The position numbers were made by a program, and so were the translations under genes. The notes beneath the pieces are model-generated. The model made no database searches and was not told the origin of the DNA. It saw nothing but the letters and a program-made list of their open reading frames with translations. Shown here in pieces: positions 1 to 12,090 of a DNA stretch of 64,000 nt (position 1 is the stretch's first letter; every line of letters starts with the position of its first letter). This stretch comes from Endomychus coccineus (lineage: Eukaryota > Arthropoda > Insecta > Coleoptera > Endomychidae): the NCBI GenBank assembly GCA_958510875.1, contig OY294067.1, forward strand, positions 280,631,242 to 280,695,241. The letters are read 5' to 3'.

Positions 1-174
1 TCCACTGGTATATTTTTCCACTAGTTTTTTTTTCCAATAATCTTTTTCCTCTAGTAATGATTTTCCACCAATTCGTAAATAGTTTAATTGGAATGATTTG
101 AACAAGTATCACAGCAACGACAGTTTGATACGTTGAACTGACAGTTTGACCTAACACATTGGTCTGACAGTTAT

Positions 175-510
175 CCCCCCTCCCTGTGGAACATGTACGA
201 GCCCGTGTTACAAAATCTGTCGAGGACCAACAATGTGTCGGAAGGTTGGCACAACAGATTCCAGGTGGTTGTGGGAAAAAACCACCCTAGTCTTTACGCC
301 TTCCTCCTCGAGCTGCAGAAAGAACAAGGAGACACCGAGGCCATGATCCGGGAGCTAGATTTAGGCCATAAAATTAAAAAAACTACACAGCAGACCAGAG
401 TGAAAAACGAAGAGCGAATAAACAATTTAGTTCGCCAATATGAAGATAGGAAGAGTGGAGGCGAAGTTTTGGAATATTTAAAAGCTGTCGGTCACCATAT
501 ACAATTTTGA
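175..510 (+). mobile_element. MULE-type transposase C-terminal fragment
   Basis: A reading frame of about 110 residues contains LWNMYEPVLQNLSRTNNVSE followed by GWHNRFQ. This matches the end of MULE transposases carried by many insect genomes, where an N-N-x-x-E-G-W-H block precedes the C-terminal helix. The frame stays open 5' of the first ATG (193), so the ATG is probably not a true start. The catalytic DDE core is absent. Flanking DNA (about 1-80 and 560-615) repeats short TTTTCCACTAG-like words in opposite orientation and may be decayed terminal sequence. I read it as a 5'-truncated relic, not a host gene. Confidence 0.7.
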
Positions 511-929
511 TATCCTGTTTGATATCCATTTATAAAACTATTAAATGTATTAAAAAATAAACTGGAGGAAAAAATAAACTGGTGGAAAAATGTATTAGTG
601 GAAAAAATGGAGTGTAAAAAATGGGTCCCACCCAAAAAAAAGAAATGTGTGTTATTATTATTGTTATTATAATAGGATCTCATTGTAATGATCAATCAGT
701 AGATCATCTTTAATAGCTTTTGAACTAAGCAGATGTTTGGGTACATTTCAGTTTTGACATTTGCAATATCTATATGAATAAAATTTTAGTTTAGGTTAGC
801 TTAGTTTAGCTTAGCTTTAGCTTTACTTACTAAGAATTATCTTCATTTTCATAGCTGCTTGACACAAAACGAGTACGCTCAGATGTCTTTATGAACATTT
901 TATTACAATGATATAATTAATACACAATT
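511..929. other. AT-rich spacer, no gene
   Basis: I see no coding sequence here. The left part has GGTGGAAAAA-like words that may be the decayed end of the MULE copy. Around 790-835 there is a short run of TTAGCTTAGTTTAGC-type degenerate repeats. Confidence 0.4.
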
Positions 930-2037
930 CTCGGGAAATAGGTCACATTAACACATATATTTTTATTTTTACCCTCGTCTTTACGTACGTTTCGGTCTCA
1001 CGACCATCATCAGAAGACTTATTAATACAATAACCTGATTACTTAGAAATACTGTAATAACACAAAGCGTCCTTATCACACAAATTTCGTTTAAATGCCA
1101 ACGTCGCGAAACGAACGGAGACATGAAATCGGAACTATAACACAGCAATGTTGCAGCGTAAAAATTAAAAATCCACTATTAAGTAGAATCATCAATAAAT
1201 ACGAACACATTTCATAAATGTCTGCGAGAGACTAACAGACAAAGAGTTCTATCCTCTTTGCTAACAGACGAGACCATCTCAAGTGTTCATTTAAGCGCCA
1301 GATGTCATAATTTATTAAGTGATAAAAGAAGGTCTCTGGCCTGTGAGAAATACTTTAGACAATTCTACCTAAAGTAAACTTTTACATTATAAGGACGTAA
1401 GTAGGAATTTGCAAGAATATTAATTAATTAAATTAGTATAAATATGACTTAGTGTTTGAACGTCACTCCTATGATTAACAGACTTGGAGTCACGTTTTAT
1501 ATAAATCATCTCCAGAATAGATCTTTTATAATAATTGGTTTCCTTAGTTAAAATATTAACATTCTTGTAATCAAATTGATGGTTATAATCAAAGCAATGT
1601 TTAGCAAGCGCGGTGGAATTTTCTAAGTTTTTGTTTCTTGTGCTATACTTATGGCCATACATTCTTTTTTGTAAATATTGTTTAGAGATACCAGTATAGG
1701 TCCCATCACAATCTAAACAATTTAATTTGTATACTGTGTGGGTTTGTTTATCTTTAGGTTTTAGATTTGAGAAATATTTCCCAACACAGTTAGTAGGTTT
1801 ATGCGCTACGTTTATATCATACTTTTTCAAACATTTCTTAATTTTCTCTGAGGTCTCCGGAATGTATGGTAAAGTTATATAATTGTCTGAATTACCTTTT
1901 ACGTTATTTTTATATGACGCTCCATTATAAATTTTGTTTATTCTCTCTTTAATAATAGGATTGAAAAAAGTTGTTGGGTAGCCATTCAATTCCAGTGTAT
2001 TACGAACTTTATTATTACAATGATATGTATGATTCAT
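930..2037 (-). mobile_element. Penelope-like element, GIY-YIG domain plus terminal repeat
   Basis: The minus-strand frame 2037-1420 (205 aa) is the C-terminal part of a Penelope-like retroelement protein. It carries a GIY-YIG endonuclease signature: YKLNCLDCDGTYTGIS (the paired Y-L and Y-T-G segments), then the basic QKRMYGHK segment with its arginine, AKHCFDYNHQFDY, and a downstream glutamate in SILEMIYIK. In this family the GIY-YIG domain follows a reverse transcriptase and nicks target DNA; here the RT part is missing, so the copy is 5'-truncated. Downstream on the minus strand (about 1400-930) lies the untranslated and terminal-repeat region. Its distal part (930-1200) recurs at 42.7, 43.5, 50.9 and 52.8 kb and holds a hammerhead-like motif. 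It probably sits in the large first intron of the KLF gene. Confidence 0.85.
977..1018 (-). ncRNA. Hammerhead-ribozyme-like motif in Penelope terminal repeat
   Basis: On the minus strand the order is GTCTT (1018-1014), CTGATGA (1013-1007), an extra T, stem II GGTC-GTGA-GACC (1005-994), GAAAC, GTAC, then GTA and AAGAC (981-977). GTCTT and AAGAC pair perfectly as stem I on either side of the expected GUA cleavage site. Helix III can be only 2 bp within one molecule, but ACGTACGT is self-complementary, so 8 bp could form between two molecules. Hammerhead motifs are established in Penelope-like terminal repeats. The unpaired U between CUGAUGA and stem II is a departure from the textbook core. Activity is inferred, not shown. 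Confidence 0.75.
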
Positions 2038-3349
2038 GTTAGCAGTAATGAATAAATAAAATAAGATTAAAAATGTTTCTTATTCAGATACAAATTCCAT
2101 CTTACAGTTTATTGTCTTTTATCGTTACGTGTCAAAGTTTATTTTGTTTCACTTCAATTTCTTGCTGTTCCCTCAAACATTCCCAAAAAAAGTATCGCCC
2201 TTAGTTTCATACTGAAGCATTTTTTTATGTTATTCTTGATAATAAGTAAATAATACTTAAAAAAATTAATGTAGTGAACAAATATAAATAACTATTTTTA
2301 TTATCAATGCCAGTTGACAAAACCCAGCAATTAATCAAAACTTGAAGAAAAAACTCTGAAAAGGGAAACCAATTCTAGAATCTGTGTATATAATAATGTG
2401 TGCCATGATGAATGGATGGAATGTTTGTTATTCTTAATATAGGGCACACAGTTACCGAGTGAGTATTACATGAAATACGATAACAGTTTGTCACACTCGA
2501 AGATAAGATAACTCGGCAAACGTGCTAATTATAAAACACATAATTCAAGCAAATATCGTTATTTATATTACGAAACGTTGTGCAGTCGTACAATACGAAC
2601 GTTTTTAGCAAGATCAAAAATCAACTGCCCGACTAGATGCTTCCAAATGCCCCCATCATCTCTGCGACGTACGCACATATGCTATGACCTTGTGTTACAC
2701 AATACACAATTCACCTGTTTTATTCCCTTCATTTTTTTCACATCATCTCTCTTGCAACCGGTTAGTAGTGATACGGACGTCTTTGTTTTCTCGGTGCACC
2801 CCTTATTCGAAAGAATCGTTTGCTCACAATAACACCTGTAGGAAGTAGACTATATTCTGCATGGTTTTTTGTCGATCGTCAATGCTCAAACCAGCCCTTT
2901 TAAAACTGCTACTTTCATTCTGTTGAAATCTATTTCGTATGCCAAATTTATTAGTTCAAAACATAGAATACCTGAAAGTTTCATTAAAATAATAATTGAA
3001 TGAATAGAAATACATATAATATAAATGCCTTTATTTTAATTAGATTACATGACTATATAATAGTAAAAGACCTATTGAAAATCAAAACATAATAATTTAT
3101 GCAATTCTAGCTAAAATATCAAGAGGAAGTTCACCTAAGAAGTGTTCTCTATATTTCTAAGTTGGAACTATTAATTTTTCCAATATAGCCTTCTAATAAC
3201 CCATCAAGAGGGCTCTTTAATCAATTATTGTTCTTGAATACATCGAAGTTAATAATTGTATTTTCTGTTATTGTGTGGCGGATTTATTTTTGTTGACCTC
3301 GAAAGTTTATGAACTGCAACCTATGCATTTTGAGCAAATGTTGGATATA
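2038..3349. other. AT-rich stretch, no gene recognised
   Basis: I read this on both strands without finding a domain, exon or paired repeat. An 84-codon open frame near 2578-2832 has no recognisable motif and is probably chance. Confidence 0.4.
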
Positions 3350-3796
3350 TACATGGTGTTACTTAATGTTAGGTACTTATTTTAATGGGTGATTCTTGGG
3401 CTAATTCTGAGTCGAAAAAATCATATGAATGTATTTCCCAAAATGCTTGATTTTCGATTTACAGTTTTGTAACACAATAATGCTAGAAACGTTTTTAGTT
3501 TGAAATTAATTGATGATCAATACTATACTAACAGTTAAGAAAAAACTGGCGTAACAATTGTTTCGTTAAAATTGTATTATGACGTAGCGTTACCTACGCC
3601 ACTGGTTAAATTGAAAATAAAAATTTTTGATTAAAAAGTGTGTTTTCGAAATCTTTGGTAAAAACTAAAAACCGAAAACCCCTGTATATCGAAAATCAAG
3701 TACTTTGGAACATACGTTTATATGAACTTTTCGACTTAAAATTAGCCCAAGAATCACCCATTAAAATAAGTACGTAACATCAAGTAACACCCTGTA
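3350..3796. mobile_element. MITE-like element with about 110 bp terminal inverted repeats
   Basis: The left end reads TACATGGTGTTACTTAATGT and the right end ACATCAAGTAACACCCTGTA, which are inverted copies. The match continues inward through the segment around AATGGGTGATTCTTGGGC (near 3395) and its complement (near 3750) for about 110 bp per arm. The interior is non-coding. The TA at each outer edge could be a TA target-site duplication, as in Tc1/mariner or piggyBac-type MITEs, but the superfamily is uncertain. Confidence 0.7.
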
Positions 3797-4146
3797 GAAT
3801 AGGAGGAGGTGCACACACATATGGTTTATGCTGCAACCGCTAGTTTGTTCTTGGGAAAATATTAATTATATGTATCTTCTGTACTGTACTCGTCGGCTAC
3901 GCCATTAATATATAATATATCATAACATTTTGGTTGGATTCTCAATGTTGCCTTCACCGTATCTAAAAGACCTAGGCGGTACCTTAGATATCACCTGTAT
4001 ATTTATCCATATTCTTGAATTAAACACTACTTCTATACTTATGTTTATATCCCCTTTAATATCACTTTAATTTGTAACATACGTTATTCGAGTTTGAGAG
4101 TTTTACTTACTTTAATGCGCTTATTAGCAAGAATTGAAAAACCCCT
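3797..4146. other. Spacer, nothing recognised
   Basis: Short AT-rich interval between the inverted-repeat element and the orphan frame on the minus strand. I see no gene or repeat. Confidence 0.4.
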
Positions 4147-4596
4147 CTAGAATAGAATCAATATTTTCGTATCGTATTCGCATAATCTATTTTTCCATCT
4201 CTGTTCTCGATTCTCATACGGCTCAAATGAGTCGATAGTATTTAAATGTATTCCTGAAGGGAAAAATTGTTGAAAGTTGTGCTGGATTTCATCAGTAACG
4301 TCCAATACATCATAAATTTCATGCACGTTTTTGTATATATGGTAGAAATACAAATATGGCGCTTGGGAATCGGACACCGGACTTGGCTTTTGTTCTTCTA
4401 CCGGATAAAACCCGCAGGTATCGTTATTTACCTTCAATAACAGCTTTAATATTTTCACTCGGCTTTTTGCCAACTCCGTCTGAAATTGTAAAATTCTGTA
4501 GCGTGGTAGTATCACTTGAATCCGCAATACTCGTTCTAATTCTTCGATGTCAGCACGAGCTGACTTGACAATAGTTTCAATAACAACAGTAATCAA
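4147..4596 (-). CDS. Orphan open frame, hypothetical protein or relic
   Basis: A 149-residue frame is notably long and mixed in composition for this AT-rich DNA. The N-terminal third (ADIEELERVLR to KILKLLL) looks amphipathic and helical, with a weak resemblance to the N-terminal helical hairpin of CacyBP/SIP proteins. The middle contains FYPVEEQKPSPVSDSQ and an aromatic run YLYFYHIYKNVHEIYDVL, and the end contains FFPSGIHLNTIDSFEPYENR. I do not recognise the family. A GGTAAATAA right after the helical part could be a splice donor, which would make the rest intronic. It may be a chance frame, a decayed retrocopy or a transposon gene. Confidence 0.3.
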   Translation of the reverse strand: MITVVIETIVKSARADIEELERVLRIQVILPRYRILQFQTELAKSRVKILKLLLKVNNDTCGFYPVEEQKPSPVSDSQAPYLYFYHIYKNVHEIYDVLDVTDEIQHNFQQFFPSGIHLNTIDSFEPYENREQRWKNRLCEYDTKILILF

Positions 4597-4732
4597 ATAG
4601 AAATTTGAAAATGTTCTATTAGACGAATGAACTAGTTCAGATATCTTGCAATGATATCAGGCATCTCATCTTAATTGAACTATCAGTATTTAATTGAATG
4701 GAATTTAATAAACTATAAAAGAGATAACACTG

Positions 4733-4842
4733 TAGATACGCTTATAACACTATAAATAAGAAACAATTGCCCATATCCTCTAAAATACTGTTTAAAGTAC
4801 TGAGGAACTTTGCTATCAAATAGTCATCATCAGAGTAAACTA
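4733..4842 (-). repeat. Repeat family 2 copy (hammerhead-like relic)
   Basis: Dispersed repeat also seen at 14.37, 15.50 and 28.01 kb. On the minus strand it carries TTTACTCTGATGA, a decayed hairpin, then a core that has changed from GAAAC to CAAAG, then CCTCAGTAC and a tail complementary to ATAACACTATAAATAAG. The family resembles the terminal repeats of Penelope-like elements. This copy has lost the GAAA box. Confidence 0.5.
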
Positions 4843-4855
4843 AATTATAAATCGA

Positions 4856-5340
4856 AATGTGCCTGTTTGAATATTATTTCGAGATATAATAATGTAAACA
4901 AGGGGTTACTCTCAGATGGACATAAATCGAAATTTAATAAGTTGATTTCTAAATTACTCAGATATTTGTCCGTACTCTGTTTTAAAAGTAATAAACTTTT
5001 TTGAGAAATATGTTCGGCTAACGCTGATTTTTCACCAGTCTTTATACCAAGTTACAATGTTCCTCCTAGTTTGGCGCAAAGTCGGAAACTTTATCAAAGG
5101 TGTTGCCTAAACGGTTTTTAGTTTATTCTTTTGAATTTTCTTGAACTAATTGAAAGTAGTGGAGCTCCATTTTCATTTTTGTTCAGAAATTAAGATATTG
5201 ATCAAGCAAACAACTATCTAAACAAAAAAGGAAAATGAAACGCAACCAATTAACCCAAACTAGAATATTCCTTACCTATTCTAACTCGGCATAAAGAACA
5301 GTTTCCCACATAAAGATAAATAATAGTGAAATGGAATTTA
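4856..5340. other. Spacer, nothing recognised
   Basis: No gene. A segment near 5215-5250 (AAAGGAAAATGAAACGCAA and following) recurs almost unchanged near 16345-16375, so a small unnamed repeat is present. Confidence 0.35.
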
Positions 5341-6560
5341 TTCTATAATATATATGGCTACGAGCTCCATACTCGTTTCAGATTTAAAGGAGGTATCTGT
5401 CTATTCCAGAAATGATCTCTCATGCCACCGAGAGAGGAATCTAGAACCACAAGAATTCGATATAATGTGGTTCAATCTTGATAATCACATACAGATAGAA
5501 TGTCTCTGTTGTATTTATCACCGAATGAACCAGCTCATGGTGAACTCTTCGAATGTCTACCTCTGAAACTTGACCTCATTCAGCAGAACTACCCAGCAGC
5601 TGAAATTATCATGATGGGGGATTTCAACGTTCACAACTCCGCTTGGCTCAAGATCTCAAACAAGACGGATGACGCAGGGCAACAGGCCTTCGCCATTACC
5701 TATGGTCTCGAGCAGTTAATTAATGAACCAACAAGGATCCCTGATAACTATCATTATACCAATACGCTTAACTTATTCCTCCGTAACAATCCAGATCCCT
5801 AGGAAGTAAAGGCCCCTGCACCATTGGGAAACTCTGGCCATTCACTCATCACTACGAACTGTCTCTGAATTAACACCAGTTTAGTGTAGGTTGTTTACCC
5901 TTTCATTCAAACTTGGTGTGTTTCCTCCCGGCTGGAAGACAGCTAGAGTGCAACCAATTCCAAAAAAGGAAACAAGACCCTTCCTGATAAATATAGACCC
6001 ATTGCAGACTTCCATATCCATGCTAGGAATCAACACCAACAACACCCTCTCATGGGACGATCATGTGAGGTCCACTGCGAAAACCGCTTCAAAAAAAATG
6101 TTTTTCTATTCCGTGCCAGAAGCTACTCTACATGACAGCAGCTCCTCATAATCTACAAAGCACAGATTCGACCTGTTCTGAAGTACTATTCACATGTTTG
6201 GAATTCGGCTCCCAAACATACACTAAAGCTCTTGGATTCTATCCAGAAGAGAGCTATTCGTTTGATTGATGATCGCACACTTACGAGTTCATTGACCTTT
6301 CTAGAGCATCGTAGAAAGGTGGGAGGTAGCTCCCTTTACTATAGATGTTTCCATGGTCGGTGTTCATCAGGAATCTCGTCTGTTGTTCCGCCACGAGAGA
6401 TTCCAGATAGGCGGACAAGACGAGCTCAAACAGTCACCCCTTCATTGTCAAGCTCGAGACCTGTCGAACTTCTTCCAACCAGACTTTATTTTACTATCGA
6501 ACAGTGAAGTTGTGGAACGATGGTCTTCGAACATTATAGGTTTCCCTCTCGTATAGTTAA
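5341..6560 (+). mobile_element. Jockey-like non-LTR retrotransposon, internally deleted
   Basis: Three broken blocks lie in order. First is an APE-type endonuclease (about 5354-5802, two frames), with GDFNVHNSAWL (its catalytic D, N and H) and LINEPTRIPDNYHYTNTL. Next comes a short RT N-terminal block with KLGVFPPGWKTARVQPIPKK (about 5895-5970). The RT C-terminal and thumb region follows, with LGINTNNTLSWDDHVRS and SIQKRAIRLIDD (about 6000-6556). The RT catalytic core (the FADD region) is missing, which points to an internal deletion. The same family appears at 19.02-19.11 kb (minus) and 55.08-55.73 kb (plus); the latter keeps the FADD block. Confidence 0.8.
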
Positions 6561-7020
6561 AGTATAAAAAAAGCTATAATATCATTTAACATTTATATAA
6601 ACCAGGAAGAGCAAAGCTAGCGACACATGGATAATTAAACACTCATTAAAGTCTATTCAAGTACCTTGATTATAAATTGAATGATCAGCATTTTTCAAAA
6701 ACGACTGTTTTCCTTAAAATTAAGTGCAAAACATAAACAATCAAAATAGTTCTTTTATTGAAGAAGATTAAAGAATCATTAAAGGATAAATGTAACACAA
6801 GGGATAGTAATTATTATGGCGGATCGTTGATTTATTCTCTAATAAACATATTACAGTAAATATACCCATTTTTCTGAGATAAAGAACTCAACTTTCTGGC
6901 CTATAACGGTGCTAAGTATTTAAATCGCGAAATTTGCGACTGTTGGAATCGACTCAACAATTGTGCCAATCATTTCTTTGGCGTCAAACTAACATCAGTA
7001 CAAAAGTATAGTAGGTGCTA
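6561..7020. other. Spacer, nothing recognised
   Basis: AT-rich interval between two non-LTR fragments. No gene or repeat noted. Confidence 0.35.
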
Positions 7021-7135
7021 ATATTTCTTTATTTTGGCTTATTCCAGTCCATTATAGCATACGGCATTATATACTGGGGCCAGGCCCATGATGGAATTTC
7101 GGTATTCCCAATGCAAAAAAAGATACCGCAATTAC
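7021..7135 (+). mobile_element. Non-LTR reverse transcriptase C-terminal scrap
   Basis: The frame LYFGLFQSIIAYGIIYWGQA followed by FPMQKKIP (7027-7130) matches the region just after the RT catalytic core of CR1/Jockey-type elements, where L-Y-x-x-L-x-x-S-x-x-x-Y-G-x-x-x-W-G precedes a Q-K block. A further decayed 130 bp may belong to it. Heavily degraded. Confidence 0.55.
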
Positions 7136-9249
7136 ATAAGCCCAATTATATGGGAAGAAATGCCTAAACAAATTGAACAGAATAACCACAGATTTCGCAG
7201 ATATTGAATTAAACTCCAGTCACAAACAGAAAAAATGTTTCATACAAAAATGTTATTACTCGGTAGGCTAATTTTTAGAAGATACCGAACGGACAAGCTA
7301 ATAAACAAACAATAAAATCACATGTGGAAAATTTTGTATCGTAAAAACTAATACCTACTATAACAATGTATTCGACATTATCAAGCCAAAAATCTCTTTT
7401 TTTAACTGAAACTTTTGCTCTCTGTTTCGTTCTAATTAGTGATTATTATTATCGAACACTGATCTTAATAATACTATGATCGTTAGTCATAATTATACTA
7501 TTAATATGTGTGTTTTTATATTATATATTCATATTTTTATACTATTTTGATATTTAAACTCTGACGCGTGTACTTGACAGTCTTTACACAAATAAATCTA
7601 TCTATCTTCTAGGTATCTAACCTACTATTTGTTATAATCAGTTTTCACAACTGAGGGTATCCGATCGATTTAAAATATGGGCTTCACAGAAAAAAATTAT
7701 TCTACAAAAAAGTCGGGTATCTTCACGCAAGTTTTTTTAAATCGATTGTGTAGTCAATTTTCCCCCACTTAGTGAAACTTTCACAAACGGCTATAAATCG
7801 GAAAATTTGCATTTACTGAAAAATGGACTGTTTATATTGGCTCAAAATACGATTGCTATACTTTCCATCTGTCACATGCTATGATGGGGCAATAATAAAT
7901 TCGCGTAGGATGAACCAATTGATAGTTGAAACCAGCTCGTAATAAATTGATCCAATAACTCTGTACAATTTAATAAAATCATCAAATCAAGAAGATACGA
8001 GTGCATATAACTAGACATCTAAACTGGGCCGCGATATAGCAGATTCTCATATCATTAATATTCCAATCAGGAATTTAATCAATTCGAAAAGCAGATGTAA
8101 GGTAAAGGAATGAACGAAACAAGGCATTATGGAAGACGTGTGTTACGAGATGCATCATCCGTGGCAAATGCATTCGTAAGATAACCTTGAGAGAGCCTAT
8201 TGCATACCAAGACCTCTGAATCAACCGTTTAACATTAACTGTTGACTACCAAGATACATACTATGTAATGCTCCAACATTCATTCATACGGATGAACCTC
8301 GGGATGTACTATTAAAAACTCGATTCGATTGGTAGAAATTATATTCTAATGAAGGCGAATTAATCTTAATGCTTCTACTTTAGTAGTGGAATATTCACAT
8401 CGGCAAGATGCAATCTAAGAGAAGACATTAAAACCGGATTTTGAACATAATTTAAATACACACCTGGCATTTAAGTTGTTACTCGCTCATATTTCATTTT
8501 GATTTAGGTTAGTAAGAACTGGTTAACGTAAAGACTTTAGTTTAATAGCATTGACAAAAAAATTTCAGCTCCGTGCTAACACAAAATCTACCAAGTAAGT
8601 ATAGACTCTGGTGTCGTTACTTTGTGACGTAAAGCTTTTAGCTCTGTCCGTAAAGAGACGTGATAGAAACTGTTTGTTCATATCGTCAGACAGTACTTGA
8701 GAAATCTAGGAGATATGGTGGTCAGTTTCTAATCCTCAACATAATTAACACTTAAAAAAAATATCACGTATAGTAGCTGGTCAAGCATATTCATTATTTT
8801 GCTCAGCTTCTGTTAATATAAATAGTAATCGAGGCGGTTGATGAGGGTAGGTGAATACGAGGGGTACTCTTAATTATAATTGTTCATTTTCAATGGATTC
8901 ACCATAGAAATGACGTATTCCTCGATCGATACGAAACCAAAACCTTACGGAACAAGATCATTAGCTCACGATTCGGTATTATTTCAAAGTTATTGTTCAT
9001 ACTGGATTAACATACAAATATTTTACATAATTGCCTTAATTATCAAACAAAGTAACGATTAATAAACTGAATCATGAATATTTTAGCAGCACAAATAAGG
9101 CTTCATTGTGAATCGTTTAAAAACATTAAAATTAACTGTAACATATCTTCAGCTTCAGAATACTTCATTTTTATAGATTATTTATTATCCGATTATTTTC
9201 CTACATTTCCAGGGCAAAAGTAACAAGTACAAGAATTTTAATAACAAGA
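7136..9249. other. Two kilobases without a recognisable gene
   Basis: I found no coding domain, splice-supported exon or paired inverted repeat. Short open frames here (for example 8880-9062) have no known motif. Confidence 0.4.
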
Positions 9250-9770
9250 CAATACTCACAGACTTATAATTATTTACATAATTATATGCCTCTATTGGGA
9301 TACACGCCATCTAAACTGAATAAATATTTTAAAAACCTCCTTTGACCGTTCTCTATACTCATCTCATGTATCGAGTAGTTGAGAGGCCATACTACAAACG
9401 TGTATTCTAATTTACTATATACCAAAATTCCACTCAAATCCTCAAAGGTAAGAGGTCGTGGAAGAAGGTGATCATGAATAACCGAGTAAATAACATTATC
9501 ATAGGCAGTAAAATATGATACAACAGAGAATAAACATTACATTTTGCTGAGTTCAGGTCCGTTTTGTTTTCCAAGCACAGCTCTAGAGAACGTAGATCAT
9601 GTAATAGCAATTAACAGTCGCTTGAAGCTGATTTGTCTCGGATTTGTCGATAGAGCTTCAAATCAGCTGCACATTCAAGTTTGTTGGAACCAACATTATG
9701 AATATGTACTTAAAAAGCAGTGGACCTAGGATAGATCCCTGAGATACCCCAGACGATTTCGGATTTACGA
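9250..9770 (-). mobile_element. CR1/Jockey-like reverse transcriptase fragment
   Basis: On the minus strand 9765-9700 reads SGVSQGSILGPLLF, the diagnostic RT motif just before the F/YADD active site. Further along (toward 9290) decayed sequence corresponds to the RT tail, including a segment whose plus-strand text CTATTGGGATACACGCCATC resembles the tail of the 35.7-36.5 kb element. Many stops and frameshifts are present. It is probably the same family as the 35.7 kb copy. Confidence 0.65.
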
Positions 9771-9959
9771 AACGTGTTGCATTTATACCATACTTTCATT
9801 ATGTACATACAAATAAACAAACAATTAAATTTATGAACAAATCTCGGAACAAACGACAAAGGCAGAAAGTCAAAATGGCCTTCTCCCATTTCACAAAAGT
9901 CACGCCATCTCAAGAAACAAAATCGTATTTGATGGTCTCCTTGATTGAGCAACTCTGAC

Positions 9960-10530
9960 AGAGCAGATCCTCGAGTTCATTTGCTGGCGTGGCGATTTCA
10001 AATATACCCATAGAAGGAAATCAAGGGTTTTAATCGGGCGATCTTGTAGGCCACCTGTTCAGTGACCTAGCAGCCTATCGCCCAAAATTCCCATGCCAAT
10101 AATGAATGGAAAAAGTAACTGATCTCGTACCTGATAATAATACTAATGGAGATTTACGTCGATGCACATACTGGTGCAGTATTGGTGAGTATTCTCCAAA
10201 CAAGAGGAGCACTAAATCCTCAATCAGCTAATATCCTTCGCAAATTTCTCTCCAGATTCTGGTCCACCCGTGCCAACATTACCTCTTTTGCCTGAGGGGT
10301 AGACCTTGGTTCCTTGATCTCCTGGAATGACGTGAATGTCTGTCTCCCAAATAAACCAGTATCAGGCAATTTTGGTGCAGCATTACAAAAATACGTTATG
10401 AAGGGATCTGGTTATTGGGATGAACGTCCACATGGAGACGTAACGCTTCTCTGGCATTCCCATTAGCACTACCATACATGAAATGCATGTCGGCTAATAG
10501 AGTAAACAGGCATAGCGAGAATTCATAAAG
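9960..10530 (-). mobile_element. Tc1/mariner-like transposase relic
   Basis: On the minus strand from about 10500 the frame MHFMYGSANGNAREALRLHV followed by PNNQIPS matches the N-terminal helix-turn-helix of an IS630/Tc1-mariner-related transposase family common in insects, in which NGNAREA is highly conserved. Downstream (toward 9960), in shifted frames, are LNRWPTRSPDNP-like remnants of the C-terminal catalytic aspartate region. Stops and frameshifts show it is dead. Confidence 0.65.
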
Positions 10531-10619
10531 TTGTGCACTAACCACTGAACATCTTTCGACTACGATACGAAAATGAGGGATAATCCTTAGTATCTCCGAA
10601 ACCGTCAAATTTAAAACCC

Positions 10620-12090
10620 ACGACCGTTATGACTTTTCTGTATATTTTGGGTCATACTATCAAAGTTACTGACACATTGGTTCTAACTCCCTGTATTGTA
10701 GATATGGATTCTACCGAGGATTCTACGTAGTAAAACTGAACATAATGGTATGTACTTATCATATGGAACCTTACATATTAGACTAATAGCTCATGACCCC
10801 CTTTTCATCACATGTTTGATTCACTTAGGGATTTTGCATGATAGTACCTTTAGGATAGGTAAATAAGAAATTGAAAGTTTGCCTGACTTTTTGTTGTACA
10901 TGAGGTACATGCAAAACTTCTAAGTGTATCAAACATGTAATGCAATGGGGGTCACAAGAACAAATTGATGAAAATGCCCGTGCAAGTGTCCGAGTGACTT
11001 GGCTGCAATGAATGATCATGATTCATTCTTTGATTTATTCATAACATCGTATCAACATCTGACTGCTTAGTCATTAGCGAGTCAATCAAATCTTATACTG
11101 ACGTTTATCATGAATATGGTATACAAATTGCATTTAATCCTAGAAAGCAGTGGAAATTTGTGAACCTGCTATCAGTATCGTGGCAATTTGCCTATTTATT
11201 TTAGTTATTGAATTTGTCAATTTACATAATCGCAAGTTGTTTATATGCCGACAGTTATATCATTGATTAAACGACTGAATCGTCGGTTGGCTGGATACTT
11301 TAATCAATGCCCCCAGCTGTTTCAGTCTTCTAACTAACCTAACCAAAATAGTCTAGCAAGGAAAAATGCAGACAATCACAGTACCTATACCTTTTGATCA
11401 GGATATGTGAGCTTTTCATAACAAACAGCAGATTTCAAACCCAATTAAATATAAATTCATCCGGAATGTATTAAGTACTATAAATTCTACAATAAAAGTC
11501 GAAACTCAAAGAGATTTATGATACAATACAATACCATTATGATAGGTATCCCCTTACCTCGTTTAGCTTTTACGTCAAAGAATAGGTTAGTAAAGAGGTG
11601 AGTGTGAATACCTACCAACAAATGGAAGAAATGACTATACCTATTATCGAAAAGAGGAGTCCTTGAAGGTCAAATTTTAAATATTATTGGATAAAACTGG
11701 ATTTGAATTATAATTATAATATTCCTAGCACATCGCATTCACGTTAGTTTCTCAATCGCTTCAATTTTGAAGTAACCATGTTTTTAGCTTTGTTTCACAT
11801 TTACACCAAATATAATTAGCGATACAGAAATATTTATATCAAAATACAAACGAGTTTACTCAGCATACTGTTCGGCATCTAAAAACAAATCACAGTAGAC
11901 TGTTTCCAACCAGAGTAACTAACTTGAAGAAAAACTAACATTCTATTACAAAATTGGGGAAGATTGCCATGGATAAAACGTTTGTTGAATATGCGATAAT
12001 TTTGCAATCAAGCGAATATCTTCTCACAAGCTGTGAATGATATTCCTACTAAACACGTCTACGTTTATTGCACATATTATTATTATTTAC
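10620..12090. other. Presumed luna intron, no further features
   Basis: This lies directly downstream (minus strand) of the KLF first coding exon and should be intron 1. I looked for the second KLF6/7 exon, which starts with a T-C-x-E-L-E-R-Y block, and did not find it here or further left. Confidence 0.4.

Noticed and set aside
1..12090. Second and later luna exons
   Set aside because: Searched the minus strand for the next KLF6/7 block and for C2H2 zinc-finger motifs; none found.
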